NCBI GenBank assembly: GCA_949152475.1
Contig: OX424555.1
Span: forward strand, 19,052,868-19,116,867
Origin: Terebella lapidaria
Lineage: Eukaryota > Annelida > Polychaeta > Terebellida > Terebellidae
Length of the DNA: 64,000 bases
Reading direction: 5' to 3'
The translations under genes and the position numbers were made by a program. The notes beneath the pieces are model-generated. The model was not told where the DNA came from and did no database searches. It saw nothing but the letters and a program-made list of their open reading frames with translations. Within the stretch, counting starts at the first letter, position 1, and each line of letters starts with the position of its first letter. Shown piece after piece: positions 9,150 through 19,880 of the stretch.

Positions 9150-11504
9150 ACTAGACGTCAAGGCCTAAAGATGCCTTGGAGGCATTTCGGTGTGATGATT
9201 AATTTATAATATATACTAGATATCGACGAAAAAGAAAAATGCCGACTCGGCAAAAAAATTTCGGGTCAAGGTCAAAGTTCATCCATAATACCAATTAGAC
9301 ATGTTTGTCTAGGGCGACGAGTCCAAAAATAACGTCCGTTTCGCTCTACGAAGCATCGTTTCCGAGATATCGACGAAAACGAGAAATGCCGACTCGGCAA
9401 AATAATTCCGGGTCAAGGTCAAAGTGCATCCATAATACCCATTAGACATGTTTGTCTAGGGCGACGAGTCCGAAAATAACGTCCGTTTCGCTCTACGACG
9501 CACCGTTTCCGAGATATCGACGAAACCGAGAAATGCCGACTCGGCCAAAAAATTTCGGGTCAAGGTCAAAGTTCATCCATAATACCCCTTAGGCATGTTT
9601 GTCTAGTGCGACGATTCCGAAAATAACGTCCGTTTCGCTCTACGAAGCACCGTTTCCGAGATATCGCCGAAAACGAAAAATGCCGACTCGGCAAAAAAAT
9701 TTCGGGTCAAGGTCAAAGTTCATCCATAATACCCCTTAGGCATGTTTGTCTAGGGCGACGAGTCCGAAAATAACGTCCGTTTCGCTCTACGACGCACCGT
9801 TTCCGAGATATCGATGAAAACGAAAAATGCCGACTCGGCAAAAAAATTTCGGGTCAAGGTCAAAGTTCATCCATAATACCCCTCAGACATGTTTGTCTAG
9901 GGCGACGAGTCCGAAAATAACGTCCGTTTCGCTCTACGACGCACCGTTTCCGAGATATCGACGAAAACGAAAAATGCCGACTCGGCAAAAAATTTTCGGG
10001 TCAAGGTCAAAGTTCATCCATAATACCCCTTAGACATGTTTGTCTAGGGCGACGAGTCCGAAAATAACGTCCGTTTCGCTCTACGACGCACCGTTTTCGA
10101 GATATCGACGAAAACGAAAAATGCCGACTCGGCAAAAAAAAATTGCGTCAAGGTCAATGTTCATCCATAATACCCCTCAGACATGTTTGTCTAGGGCGAC
10201 GATTCCGAAAATAACGTCCGTTTCGCTCTACGAAGCACCGTTTTCGAGATATCGACGAAAACGAAAAATGCCGACTCGGCAAAAAAATTTCGGGTCAAGG
10301 TCAAAGTTCATCCATAATACCATCTAGACATTTTAGTCTAGGGCGACGAGTCCGAAAATAACGTCCGTTTCGCTCTACGACGCACCGTTTCCGAGATATC
10401 GACGAAAACGAAAAATGCCGACTCGGCAAAAAAATTTCGGGTCAAGGTCAAAGTTCATCCATAATACCCCTTAGACATGTTTGTCTAGGGCGACGAGTCC
10501 GAAAATAACATCCGTTTCGCTCTACGACGCACCGTTTCCGAGATATCGACGAAAACGAAAAATGCCGACTCGGCAAAAAAATTTCGGGTCAAGGTCAAAG
10601 TTCATCCATAATACCCCTTAGACATGTTTGTCTAGGGCGACGAGTCCGAAAATAACATCCGTTTCGCTCTACGACGCACCGTTTCCGAGATATCGACGAA
10701 AACGAGAAATGCCGACTCGGCAAAAAAATTCAAGGTCAAGGTCAAAGTTCATCCATAATACCCCTTAGACATGTTTGTCTAGGGCGACGAGTCCGAAAAT
10801 AACGTCCGTTTCGCTCTACGACGCACCGTTTCCGAGATATGCAGGATGCCTCATGGATGACTCAGCAAAAAATTATTTTGACCTCTAGGTCAAAGGTCGC
10901 TTGACGTATCGATCCCAAAATCAATAGGGTTCTTCCCTGTTGATATATAAACCTCCGTGCAAAATTCTGCAACTATTGCCTGAATATTTTTCGAGTTATC
11001 GTCCGGAAACCAAGTTTCAAGATCAGCCTCGATTTCATCCTCAAGGACCTCACGGACCTCGGAGCCAGATCAAAAAAAATAATACACCCTAGAGATGTTT
11101 GTCTAGGGCGACGAGTCCGAAAATAACGTCCGTTTCGCTCTACGACGCACGGTTTCTGAGATATGCAGGAAGCCTCAAGGATGAATCAGCAAAAAATTAT
11201 TTCGACCTCTAGGTCAAAGGTCGTTTGACGGATCGATCCCAAAATCAATAGGGTTCTTCCCTGGTGGCATATGAACCTCCATGCAGAGTTCTGCAACTAT
11301 TGCGTAAATATTTTTCCAGTTATCGTCCGGAAACCAAGTCTCAAAATTAGCCTTGATTTCATCCTCACGGACCTCACGGACCTCGGATCCGGCTCAAAAA
11401 GAATAGGGTTCTTCCACATATCATTTCTGACTTGTGGTGAAAATTTGACGAGGATCCGTCAAGGCAATCTAAAGTTATCGTCCGGAAACCAAAAGTGGCG
11501 GAAG

Positions 11505-11536
<32 letters not shown>

Positions 11537-11576
11537 CTGCTAAAACCATAAAGGCATTTCTGCCGAAATGCCTTAA
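9150..11576 (+). mobile_element. P147 element 1: complete non-autonomous element with 147-bp tandem core
   Basis: The head starts ACTAGACGTCAAGG, followed by the subterminal GGCATTTCGG. About eleven 147-bp units (9225-10845) each carry TCAAGGTCAAAGTTCA, CGTCCGTTTCGCTCTACGA and GAAAACGAAA. A unique distal part (10846-11500) contains two partly repeated sections with GTTATCGTCCGGAAACCA. An A-run (11506-11533) and the hairpin AAGGCATTTC-TGCC-GAAATGCCTT close it. The GAAATGCC arm inverts the head motif. No protein is encoded: the repetitive open frame over the array is a by-product of a period divisible by three. It resembles Helentron-associated or pearl-type elements. Confidence 0.75.
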
Positions 11577-12910
11577 CTAGACGCTTCCGGTCGCCTACGA
11601 CCGCTTGGGTGTATCCCCCGTAGCCCTATCATCCCTGTTGCCCCAAATATATCGCTGATGTACATTGTGAGTGTGAAACCTTTCAAGCTTATTGAAGGTC
11701 GAATTCAAGATCACCACTAAAATCACTGCATTCGAATTTCCATTTCGACATGTTCAAAAAAAATAACGAAATTACAGCCAGATAAAAGTTTTCACCTAAA
11801 GCTATATTTCAACTCAGAATATTTGACAAACTTGGTTCCAAGTTGCGAGATGACTAAATTGGAGCCAGATCGAACTTCTCACTATAAGTTATATTTCAAC
11901 TCATACTATGTGCCAAACTTGGTTCCAAGCTGAAATTCAAAGTAAAAGTTGACCAAAACTACATTTCAAGATGACGAAATTGGAGCCAGATCAACTTTTA
12001 ACCATAGTTTAAATTTTAATTCATAATATGTGCCAAACTTGGTTTCAAGTTGAAATTCGAAGTAAAAATTGACTTTACTGGTAGCATGGGTAAGAATAAT
12101 GTTAACTTATCCGGTTACACCCATGAAATCTCTACTGGACAAAAATTTTAAATTGTTGAGCTCAATAATAAATGTTTCTTGTCTTAACTATTTTTCTTGA
12201 GGTCAATAATAGACTTAACTAGTAAAAATGATGTTAACTTATTCGGCTACAGCCATGAAATCTCTACTGCACAGAAGCTTTACCTTGTTGAGCCCAATAA
12301 TAAATATTTCTTGTCTTAACTATTTTTTATTGTGGTCAATAATAAACTAAACTAGTAAAAATAATGTTAACTTATTCAGTACACCCATGAAATCTGTACT
12401 GGACATACTTTCACCTTGTTGAGCTTAATAATAAATATTTCTCATCTTAACTATTTTCATTGTGGTCAATAATAGACTTAACTATTTTTATTGTGGTCAA
12501 TAATAGACTTAACTAGTGAAAATAATGTTAACTTATTCGGTTACACCAATGAAATTTGTACTGGACAAAATATTTACCTTGTTGAGGTTAATAATAAATA
12601 TTTCTTGTCTTAACTATTTTTATTATGGTCAATAATAGACTTAACTATTAACAAGGGCCACTGGCCTCAAAGGAAGAGCTTCGAAAACGTTTGCACAGAA
12701 CTATTTAAAAACCCTTGAATATTGTATTTGATTTGGTACATATATGTTGTGGCCATATTGTAACTCTACTGGGCAGAATCTATACCTTGTTTTTCCAATA
12801 AATTTGTCATGTAACTATTTTCTTGTCATGTAACTATTTTTATTGTGGTCAATAATAGACTTAACTAGTAAAACAAATGATAACCTATTCGGTTAGTCAT
12901 GACTGGATAG
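11577..12910 (+). mobile_element. P130 element 1 (head and tandem core, 3' end not seen)
   Basis: The head abuts the tail of the preceding element: CTAGACGCTTCCGGTCGCC, hairpin CGGTCGCCTACGACCG, subterminal GTGTATCCCCCG. After ~450 bp of unique AT-rich DNA, units of roughly 125-133 bp begin. They contain GTTAACTTATTCGG, CCATGAAATCT and AATAATAAATATTTCTTG, and run at 12080-12660 and again near 12840-12910. The family tail is absent. Confidence 0.65.
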
Positions 12911-13205
12911 AACTTTTTAGGGCCCGAGTGAGTCGGAAATTTCCGAACCGGGTACCTGTGTCGTCTGACCCGACCCGTCCAAATATATAGCAAAATTTGA
13001 ATGATACTCACTGAAGCAATTTGTAACACGTAAACGCCAGACATTGATCTTTGACACATATTATTTGTTTCGTCAGTAATTACCAGTATTTTCAAGTTTG
13101 AGAAAGATCACAATGTCATGACCTCATAAAACTATCGTTTTTTTTCCTGATGATTTCCTTGTCATTCTTGTGATTTTACTAGTGTTTATCACAAATATTC
13201 AAAAC
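12911..13205. other. Unassigned DNA left of DIRS copy 2
   Basis: About 300 bp with no supported feature. A phrase with GGGTACCTG and GACCCG recurs in looser form just right of DIRS copy 2 (19690-19720), which suggests the element entered a larger repeat. Confidence 0.4.
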
Positions 13206-14782
13206 TTCCCAAATTTTAATTGTAAATTTGCCGTTTATTGTTATTACTCACCTCTAAACTACTACATGCTCCTTTTCGATCCTTTGGATCGTTCTGGATA
13301 GAAATTCGCGTACTGAAAGCAAGGCACGATCGTCTGCCTGCATGACTCGAGCGCTCCTTTTGCCGCCAAAACCGCCGCGCATATGCGCGCGCAGCTGCGC
13401 AGAAGCTTCACTTTTCTGTCCAAAAAACGACAAAAGGAAGCCCCTAGCACACAACTGGCGGGGATGGATGGGAGGGCCTTTACTGTAGTAGTTTAGAGGT
13501 GAGTAATAACAATAAACGGCAAATTTACAATTAAAATTTGGGAAGTTTATTTTATACATCACCAATCTAAACTACTACATGCTCCTTAGAATCAAAGGAT
13601 AGGCGGTGGAGCAGTAGTGCTAGAGAGTCATGAAAACAGACGATAGTCTTGATTTCAAGCGAATCGCTAAAATGCTACATTTTCGATATATCTTTAGTAA
13701 TATAATAAAGATACTCACCTAGCGGTGCGATCGCTTGCCTCCGACATGCACGAATTTCTTCTTCACCCATCGGTGGAAGACGGAACTCTACTTGAGACCG
13801 TAACATAAAGAACTCAAAGGCAAACACAAAGTGTTGCTTATATACACGTGCACGTTAAAACCAAGACTTTTCTGTCCAGCTGGTTCAAACAACAGCTTGC
13901 GCTACGACCAGCGGACCCAGTCTAAATCTGGACGACTGGTCCTGAAGTTCGGCAGCATTGGACAGATAGAACCCGATGAATGTCGTAGAATTAGTCCACA
14001 TTCCAGCCCTCACGATATATTCCAACGGAATATTCGACCTGGCCGCCAAAGACATCGAGATGTGTCGGATTTGGTGGGACGATATTTTGTAAGTGACTCG
14101 ATCGTCAGCACCTGATTCCGCATAGACAGTCCTCACTACAACCTTCACCCATCGGGATAGTGTAGCTGTGGAGATATCCGTAGCCCTGTTAGGCTGATAG
14201 GAAATAAATAATCGCTTGCGATCTTTCCTGATCGATCTGGTACGATCGATGTAGATTTTCAGCGCTCTTACCGGACACAATAGAGCGTCCGGCTCATTCC
14301 GTCCTACGTAACCGCCCAGTGACGGAATTACGATAGGGGAGAACGCTTTCCCGCCCTCAACTGCAGCACGTGTTTTAGGCATAAAATCACGTACTGGGTA
14401 TAAGGAAACGGACCCATCCGCGCCAAATGCGACTCGCGATACGTCGATCGCCGCGACATCTGACGTCTTCGACCACTTGCTAGCATAACTAGCAGGAAAG
14501 TCTTAAGAGTTAACCTCTGCAAGGAAACTTCCTTGAGAGGCTCCCAAGGTGCTTTAGTAAGACAATATAGCACAAAAGCCATGTCCCAATCCAGTAGAGT
14601 AGGAACTCCGCGTGGCCTTTGCGTCCTAAAGGACGCCAAGAGATCAGCAAGGATACGATTATTAGTTAAATCGATCCCCCTAGCACGGAATACAGGGCCC
14701 AGCATGGACCTGTATCCCTCGATCGTAGTAGGCTTCAAATTAAGCCTATCAAAGAGATAGCAGAGAAAGTCTAGCACTGCAT

Positions 14783-17395
14783 TCAGAGGGGCAGAGAGCG
14801 GATCAATGCGCCTTCCGTTACACCAACGTACGAATACTCTCCATTTAGCCTCATACGTTTTAGAGGAGGATCTCCTATTCTTTCTCGCGAGATGTACGGA
14901 CACCTGCTGAGAAAATCCTGCCTCCTGGAAGGATCGCTCGATAGCCTCCAGACGTGTAATTTGAGCACGTGGACGGAATCGTGAAATATATCCCGCCCCG
15001 GTTGCTTCAGCAACCTGTCCTCGATCGGGAGAACCCGTGGTACATCGATCAGGAGGGACAGTAGCAGGGGGAACCACGCCTGCATCGGCCAGCATGGCGC
15101 CACCAACAGAATCTCGCACTGAGACCTGGCTACTTTGTGCAACACTTCTGTTAGGAACCGAGTTGGCGGGTACGCATACCCGAACATCCCGTCCCACGAC
15201 TGAGACATCGCGTCCACAGCCAGTGCCTCGCTCTCTGGCAGAGGTGAGAAGTAGACCGGGAGCTTGTGATTCCGAGAGGTTGCGAACAGGTCTATGTTCG
15301 GTGTCCCGAACGCCTGACAAACGCGCCGAAACACCCCCGGATGTAGACTCCACTCCGTGCCTATGATCTTGTCCGGTCTCGACAGAGCGTCCGCTAGGAC
15401 ATTCCTGTGACCCGGCAGGTGCCTCGCCCTGATAAACAGACGGTACTTGAAGGCAAACCTGATCAGACACTCGGCCTCCAAACAAAGCTGACTCGACCGA
15501 GTTCCACCTTGTTTGTTTATGTGCGCCACTACTGTGCTGTTGTCTGTGAAGACCAACCACTTCGTCCCTGGGGGACTCTGAGGCCCCCAGATCTCGAACG
15601 CACGTCTCACCGCTCGCAACTCTAGGACATTGATGTGCAACGCCCTCTCGCTCGTGTTCCACACAGCAGAGAGTTCGTGCTCGTCCATATGAGCTCCCCA
15701 AGCCAATTCTGACGCATCGGTGAAGAAGGTCCGATCGGGCAGATACTCCGCCAGTGGCATCCCTCGGAAAAGATTCCGATGGTCCCGCCACCAATGCATT
15801 GCTTCCCGAGCACGATCGTCCACCGATACGACTTGGTCTAGTCGATCGGTGAGGATCCGCCATTGCAACGCTAGACACCATTGAATGGGTCTGAGGAAGC
15901 ACCTGCCGAACGGCACCTGTTTCTCCATCGACGCCAACAGACCGATGATGGACAGAAACTGTCGAGCTGTGATCGACGACTGCGTCAGCGCGACCTCCAT
16001 CGCCGCAATCGCCTTGAGAACTCTCTTCCGCGGAGGAAGAGCTACTCCTCGCTCTAGATCGTAATCTACCCCGACATACTCGAACCTCTGTGTCGGGGAC
16101 AGATGAGACTTCGCCCAATTGGGGATCCAGCCGAGGCTGGTCGCCAACCTGAGGACGAACCCGGATTGCTCTATAGCCTGAGACGGGGAGTCGGCTATGA
16201 TTAACCAATCGTCGATGTAATGGTGGAATTGAATTCCAACCGATCGAAACCTGGCTGCCATCGTCCTTACGATACGGGTGAACACGTAAGGGGCGGTGGC
16301 TACTCCAAAAGGAAGTACCCTAAACTGATACACCGAACCTTCGAAGGCGAACTTGAGGTATCGCCGATCGGCTGGGTGTATTGGCACATGTAAGTACGCG
16401 CCCTTGACGTCGATACTGACTGCCCACTTCCCCTTGGACAGAGCTTTCTGGACGGAAAGCGCCGACTCCATCTTGAACCTGGGTATGATCAGGAATTTGT
16501 TGAGGTTTGACAGATCGAAAACGGGACGCCACCCGCCTGTCTTTTTCGGCACTAGGAAGATGAGAGAATAGAATCCTCTCTCGTCCTTGACCACCTTGAT
16601 CGCACGTTTCTCTAGCAACTGCTGCACCTCGTGCTGCAGAAGCTGAAACTTTTCCCGATCGCCGGGCACAGGGAAGAACCACGCTTTGGGTCTGATCGGT
16701 GGTTTTCCAGCCTCCCATCTGAAGGTGAGACCGAACTTCACCCATGCCACGACTGAATTGTCTGACGACGCCAGATCGCTCCAGTTCTGGACGAACTGAG
16801 CCAGGCGTCCCCCGACTGGACCAGGTTGTGGAAGATCGAATTCCGACAGAACTGAACCTTCCACAGAGCCTACGCTTTCCCGCAACGAGTCACTTCTTAC
16901 CAGAAGCTTTCCCTTTGCCCTTGAAGCGTCCACCCCCTTTGCCTCCGCGCTTGCCATCCCCCTGGGGAGGGGGAGGCTGCGCCCCCCGAAAGGGCGGCTG
17001 CGTAGAAGCGGGTGCCTGTGGTGCCTGAGGTTGGGCAGGCTTCTGACCCTTGGTCTTCTTGCCTGTCCCAGACCCCGCCGACTTCCCAAGCAAAGCCTTG
17101 GCCATAGCCTCATCCCGGAGATGTTCCCGCATGACGGAAATATCCGATCGAGAGAGGTTGGCGTAGGTATAGCCTGAGAAAAGCGGCCTCCCACGTAGCT
17201 CAGCGACGTCCGTAGCGGACACGTCAAGCAGACGGAGATCGGCATCACGCATGGTGAGATCCAATTGTGCGCCCAGGTGCGCACTGTACCTGGGCGCACT
17301 GTCACGCTCAGCAGCATGGACCACTCCGGCCAAGACGCCGAGTGCTGCATGAATGTTGGCGCGACTCCCCTCCTCCAGATCTGCCTCGTCCACAA
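14783..17395 (-). CDS. DIRS copy 2 RT-RNase H-methylase-like ORF
   Basis: 870 codons. RT is centred on HHYIDDWL at about residue 393. RNase H has FFTDASE near 557, LVFTDNSTVV near 617 and HLPGHRNVLADALSR near 660. A third domain follows: NIDLFATSRNHKLPVYFSP near 700, YAYPP, and ILLVAPCWPMQAWF near 770. This matches the N6-adenine (Dam-like) methylase domain described between RNase H and recombinase in DIRS elements. That last assignment rests on motif order and recall. The start overlaps the 3' end of the Gag-like ORF. Confidence 0.78.
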   Translation of the reverse strand: MWTRQIWRRGVAPTFMQHSASWPEWSMLLSVTVRPGTVRTWAHNWISPCVMPISVCLTCPLRTSLSYVGGRFSQAIPTPTSLDRIFPSCGNISGMRLWPRLCLGSRRGLGQARRPRVRSLPNLRHHRHPLLRSRPFGGRSLPLPRGMASAEAKGVDASRAKGKLLVRSDSLRESVGSVEGSVLSEFDLPQPGPVGGRLAQFVQNWSDLASSDNSVVAWVKFGLTFRWEAGKPPIRPKAWFFPVPGDREKFQLLQHEVQQLLEKRAIKVVKDERGFYSLIFLVPKKTGGWRPVFDLSNLNKFLIIPRFKMESALSVQKALSKGKWAVSIDVKGAYLHVPIHPADRRYLKFAFEGSVYQFRVLPFGVATAPYVFTRIVRTMAARFRSVGIQFHHYIDDWLIIADSPSQAIEQSGFVLRLATSLGWIPNWAKSHLSPTQRFEYVGVDYDLERGVALPPRKRVLKAIAAMEVALTQSSITARQFLSIIGLLASMEKQVPFGRCFLRPIQWCLALQWRILTDRLDQVVSVDDRAREAMHWWRDHRNLFRGMPLAEYLPDRTFFTDASELAWGAHMDEHELSAVWNTSERALHINVLELRAVRRAFEIWGPQSPPGTKWLVFTDNSTVVAHINKQGGTRSSQLCLEAECLIRFAFKYRLFIRARHLPGHRNVLADALSRPDKIIGTEWSLHPGVFRRVCQAFGTPNIDLFATSRNHKLPVYFSPLPESEALAVDAMSQSWDGMFGYAYPPTRFLTEVLHKVARSQCEILLVAPCWPMQAWFPLLLSLLIDVPRVLPIEDRLLKQPGRDIFHDSVHVLKLHVWRLSSDPSRRQDFLSRCPYISRERIGDPPLKRMRLNGEYSYVGVTEGALIRSLPL

Positions 17396-19010
17396 ACTCC
17401 TGAACCAAGGTGGTCAGGTGATCTGTCAACGAGAGCTGCCCCATCAATTGATGAGACAGCGTCTGCCAGTGAGAAAGGCGAGCCTTTTTCACATAAGCTG
17501 ACCAGACCGTACCCTGCTTCCGGGAAAGCAGGTGAAGGTTAGGGTCTTCGACCGGGACGGAAGTCTGATGTCCACCCTCGGACTCTACAGTCCGATAGGT
17601 GTCGATCGACTCAGGTCGAACACGGCTAGTCGGGAATGTCGACTCCGTACGAGCCACATCCTTATTAGCCGTAACTCCCTTGTTGATCTTGTCGAAGGAC
17701 TTGACCAACGCGGGAGCCACAGGGAGCCTGATCGGCCGACGAACTGGCGCCGACGCGAACCTACCAGTTCCCCGTGAGGGCCCTGGAGCATCGATCGGCA
17801 AGTCCATTCGCCTTGCAACCGACTCCAAAGCCCACCGGAAGTTAGAACCCCCGGCCTGATCGGAAGTCTCATCCTCCGAGGAGGACGACTCCTGATCAGC
17901 TTCCACTCGACCCCCCCGATCGTTGGACCTCACAGGTCCGATCGAAGACCTCGATGACCCCAAGGGTACATCAAAGGACGGGCGAGGGAATGCCTGCTCA
18001 GCGATCGCGCCCGTCCGGCGACTTACATCCGCGTACACAGGACTTGAGTGGCCCTGAGGAACGACCCCAGCACCACCCGCCCGATCGTGCCCTGATCGAG
18101 GACCAGGAGCACGACCGCCAAGTGAAGACTCCCGATCGCACGAACGATCGAGAGCCTCACCCCCAAACAAAGGGAACTCTCCCCCCTCGAACCTCGAGAC
18201 CGAGGACCCGAATGAGCCATCCAAGATGCTCCGCCGATCGAAGCCCGAAGCCTGATCGTCGCCCACCGAGCGGTCGGACGAAGCCTGAGCCACATCGAAA
18301 ATCGATGTGGTCTCAGCACCACGGCGCTTAGAGGAAGCACGCTTCCTCTTCTTGGAAGGCCCCGGGGAAGAGACGACGGACCCCTCCACCTCGATCGGCC
18401 CCGACTGAGGGACGACGAAGGTGGAGTGCGGTTCCTTGGCTGCTTTCGCCTTGGCACGAACTGAAACCTTCTTCTTAGAAGATTTCGACTTCTTGCCAGC
18501 AGGGGGAGCAAGCTCTCCCTGCGACGAAGGGGCAGCCGAAGAACCGGCCGGGACTCCCTGTCCAAGCAGGGAAGAGAGACCCGGCAGGAGGGGACCCTGA
18601 AGGGACGATAACGACTGTGTAAAGAAAGATTGCACAGCCGCGTTGACCATGTCCTGTGTTAGCCCCAGGGGCTGGCTAACACCGGACGCAATCTGTGCCG
18701 TCACAGGCGGAGTCTCCACCTCCATGGGCGACTGGCGGACTTGCGGAGCCGAAGCTTCCGCAAGCCTCAAAGCATCCCGACGAGCCAACGAGGCTTCGGA
18801 ATACTTTGCAGTCGCCTGCACGAAGGAAGAGGGACGCCAGAAACGACACAGATCACACCTCAAATCCTCCATAGATACCGGGCCATGGTCTAAACAGTCG
18901 AAACACAAACTGTGTTTCTCCCCTCCTCGGAGGGTATTGACCAGACACTTCGGGCATGGACGTTCGTCCATGGCACCGGTACCAAGGGAGGATTGTGAAG
19001 TCATGATCAC
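16890..19010 (-). CDS. DIRS copy 2 Gag-like protein
   Basis: 706 codons, close to the 701-codon protein of copy 1 and collinear with it. It has the same three N-terminal CxxC pairs, basic central patches, helical region and Gly/Lys-rich tail. A short duplicated peptide in the helical region accounts for most of the length difference. Confidence 0.75.
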   Translation of the reverse strand: MIMTSQSSLGTGAMDERPCPKCLVNTLRGGEKHSLCFDCLDHGPVSMEDLRCDLCRFWRPSSFVQATAKYSEASLARRDALRLAEASAPQVRQSPMEVETPPVTAQIASGVSQPLGLTQDMVNAAVQSFFTQSLSSLQGPLLPGLSSLLGQGVPAGSSAAPSSQGELAPPAGKKSKSSKKKVSVRAKAKAAKEPHSTFVVPQSGPIEVEGSVVSSPGPSKKRKRASSKRRGAETTSIFDVAQASSDRSVGDDQASGFDRRSILDGSFGSSVSRFEGGEFPLFGGEALDRSCDRESSLGGRAPGPRSGHDRAGGAGVVPQGHSSPVYADVSRRTGAIAEQAFPRPSFDVPLGSSRSSIGPVRSNDRGGRVEADQESSSSEDETSDQAGGSNFRWALESVARRMDLPIDAPGPSRGTGRFASAPVRRPIRLPVAPALVKSFDKINKGVTANKDVARTESTFPTSRVRPESIDTYRTVESEGGHQTSVPVEDPNLHLLSRKQGTVWSAYVKKARLSHWQTLSHQLMGQLSLTDHLTTLVQEFVDEADLEEGSRANIHAALGVLAGVVHAAERDSAPRYSAHLGAQLDLTMRDADLRLLDVSATDVAELRGRPLFSGYTYANLSRSDISVMREHLRDEAMAKALLGKSAGSGTGKKTKGQKPAQPQAPQAPASTQPPFRGAQPPPPQGDGKRGGKGGGRFKGKGKASGKK

Positions 19011-19620
19011 GAAAGGGAACTAACCACACACAGTAACAGGGCGGGCAAAATATGCAAACCTGAGACCGCGCTGAAAAAAGAACCCTAAGAGGACTACGAA
19101 TATATAAACTACAGTATACGTATAACACAATATATACAGTAGAAAATTAACGTAGAACTATTGATAGATGTAAACAACAAGTACACTATCAAGTACGACG
19201 GATGGACGATAATAGGGTGAACTGGCTATACAAATCGCTGACGATCTAGCAAGTAACAAACTATCGACCAATACTTATCCAAATAGACACAAAACGATGT
19301 CTATGAACGTGGCAGGAGAAATTCCGTAAGAATATATCGCAAAAGTCTAGTTTGCAGACTAAATTCTACGAATTCACCGGGAACCAAAATCCAAAGCTGC
19401 CAAGCAAAAATGGCGGTGGACAGAAAAGTGAAGCTTCTGCGCAGCTGCGCGCGCAGCTGCGCGCGCATATGCGCGGCGGTTTTGGCGGCAAAAGGAGCGC
19501 TCGAGTCATGCAGGCAGACGATCGTGCCTTGCTTTCAGTACGCGAATTTCTATCCAGAACGATCCAAAGGATCGAAAAGGAGCATGTAGTAGTTTAGATT
19601 GGTGATGTATAAAATAAACT

Positions 19621-19880
19621 ATATCTTTATTTGTTCTCAAATACGAGTAACAAAATTCCGATCCAGGTAATTGTATGACCCGCCCCGAATTTGGGTACCT
19701 GTCGACTCGTCTGGGCCCCAGAACCTTTACATTGTTGAACCCAATAATAAATGTTTCTTGTAATAATTATTTTTATTGTGGCCAATAAGACTTAATCAAT
19801 AAAACTAATGTTACTTATTCCGTTACAGCCATGAAATCTCTACAAGTCAGAAGCTTTACCTTGTTGAACACGTTTAAAAA
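19621..19880 (+). repeat. P130 core fragment beside DIRS copy 2
   Basis: From about 19725 the DNA matches P130 core units (CCAATAATAAATGTTTCTTG, CCATGAAATCTCTAC). No ends are seen. The first 100 bp after the retroelement are unassigned. Confidence 0.5.

Larger units (their letters stand above)
13206..19620 (-). mobile_element. DIRS-type retrotransposon, copy 2
   Basis: Same layout as copy 1 over about 6.4 kb, offset by 10,821 bp at the left end. The left inverted repeat is 13253-13421, the internal complementary region 13484-13587 and the right inverted repeat 19418-19598. The right repeat is 12 bp longer through one extra GCGC-rich unit. Gag-like and RT-RNase H-methylase ORFs are open. The recombinase region (about 13.9-15 kb) is present. 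It looks largely whole, with about one or two breaks by eye, and is young. The flanks read AAAC before it and ATATCTTTATTTG after it, with no target duplication. Confidence 0.9.

Noticed and set aside
10040-10327. Repetitive open frame over the P147 array, and similar ones at 31124, 31412 and 31935
   Set aside because: The 147-bp period is divisible by three, so a stop-free unit gives a stop-free array. The peptide repeats RYRRKRKMPTRQK-like phrases with frame breaks between variants, and no start or splice context supports translation.
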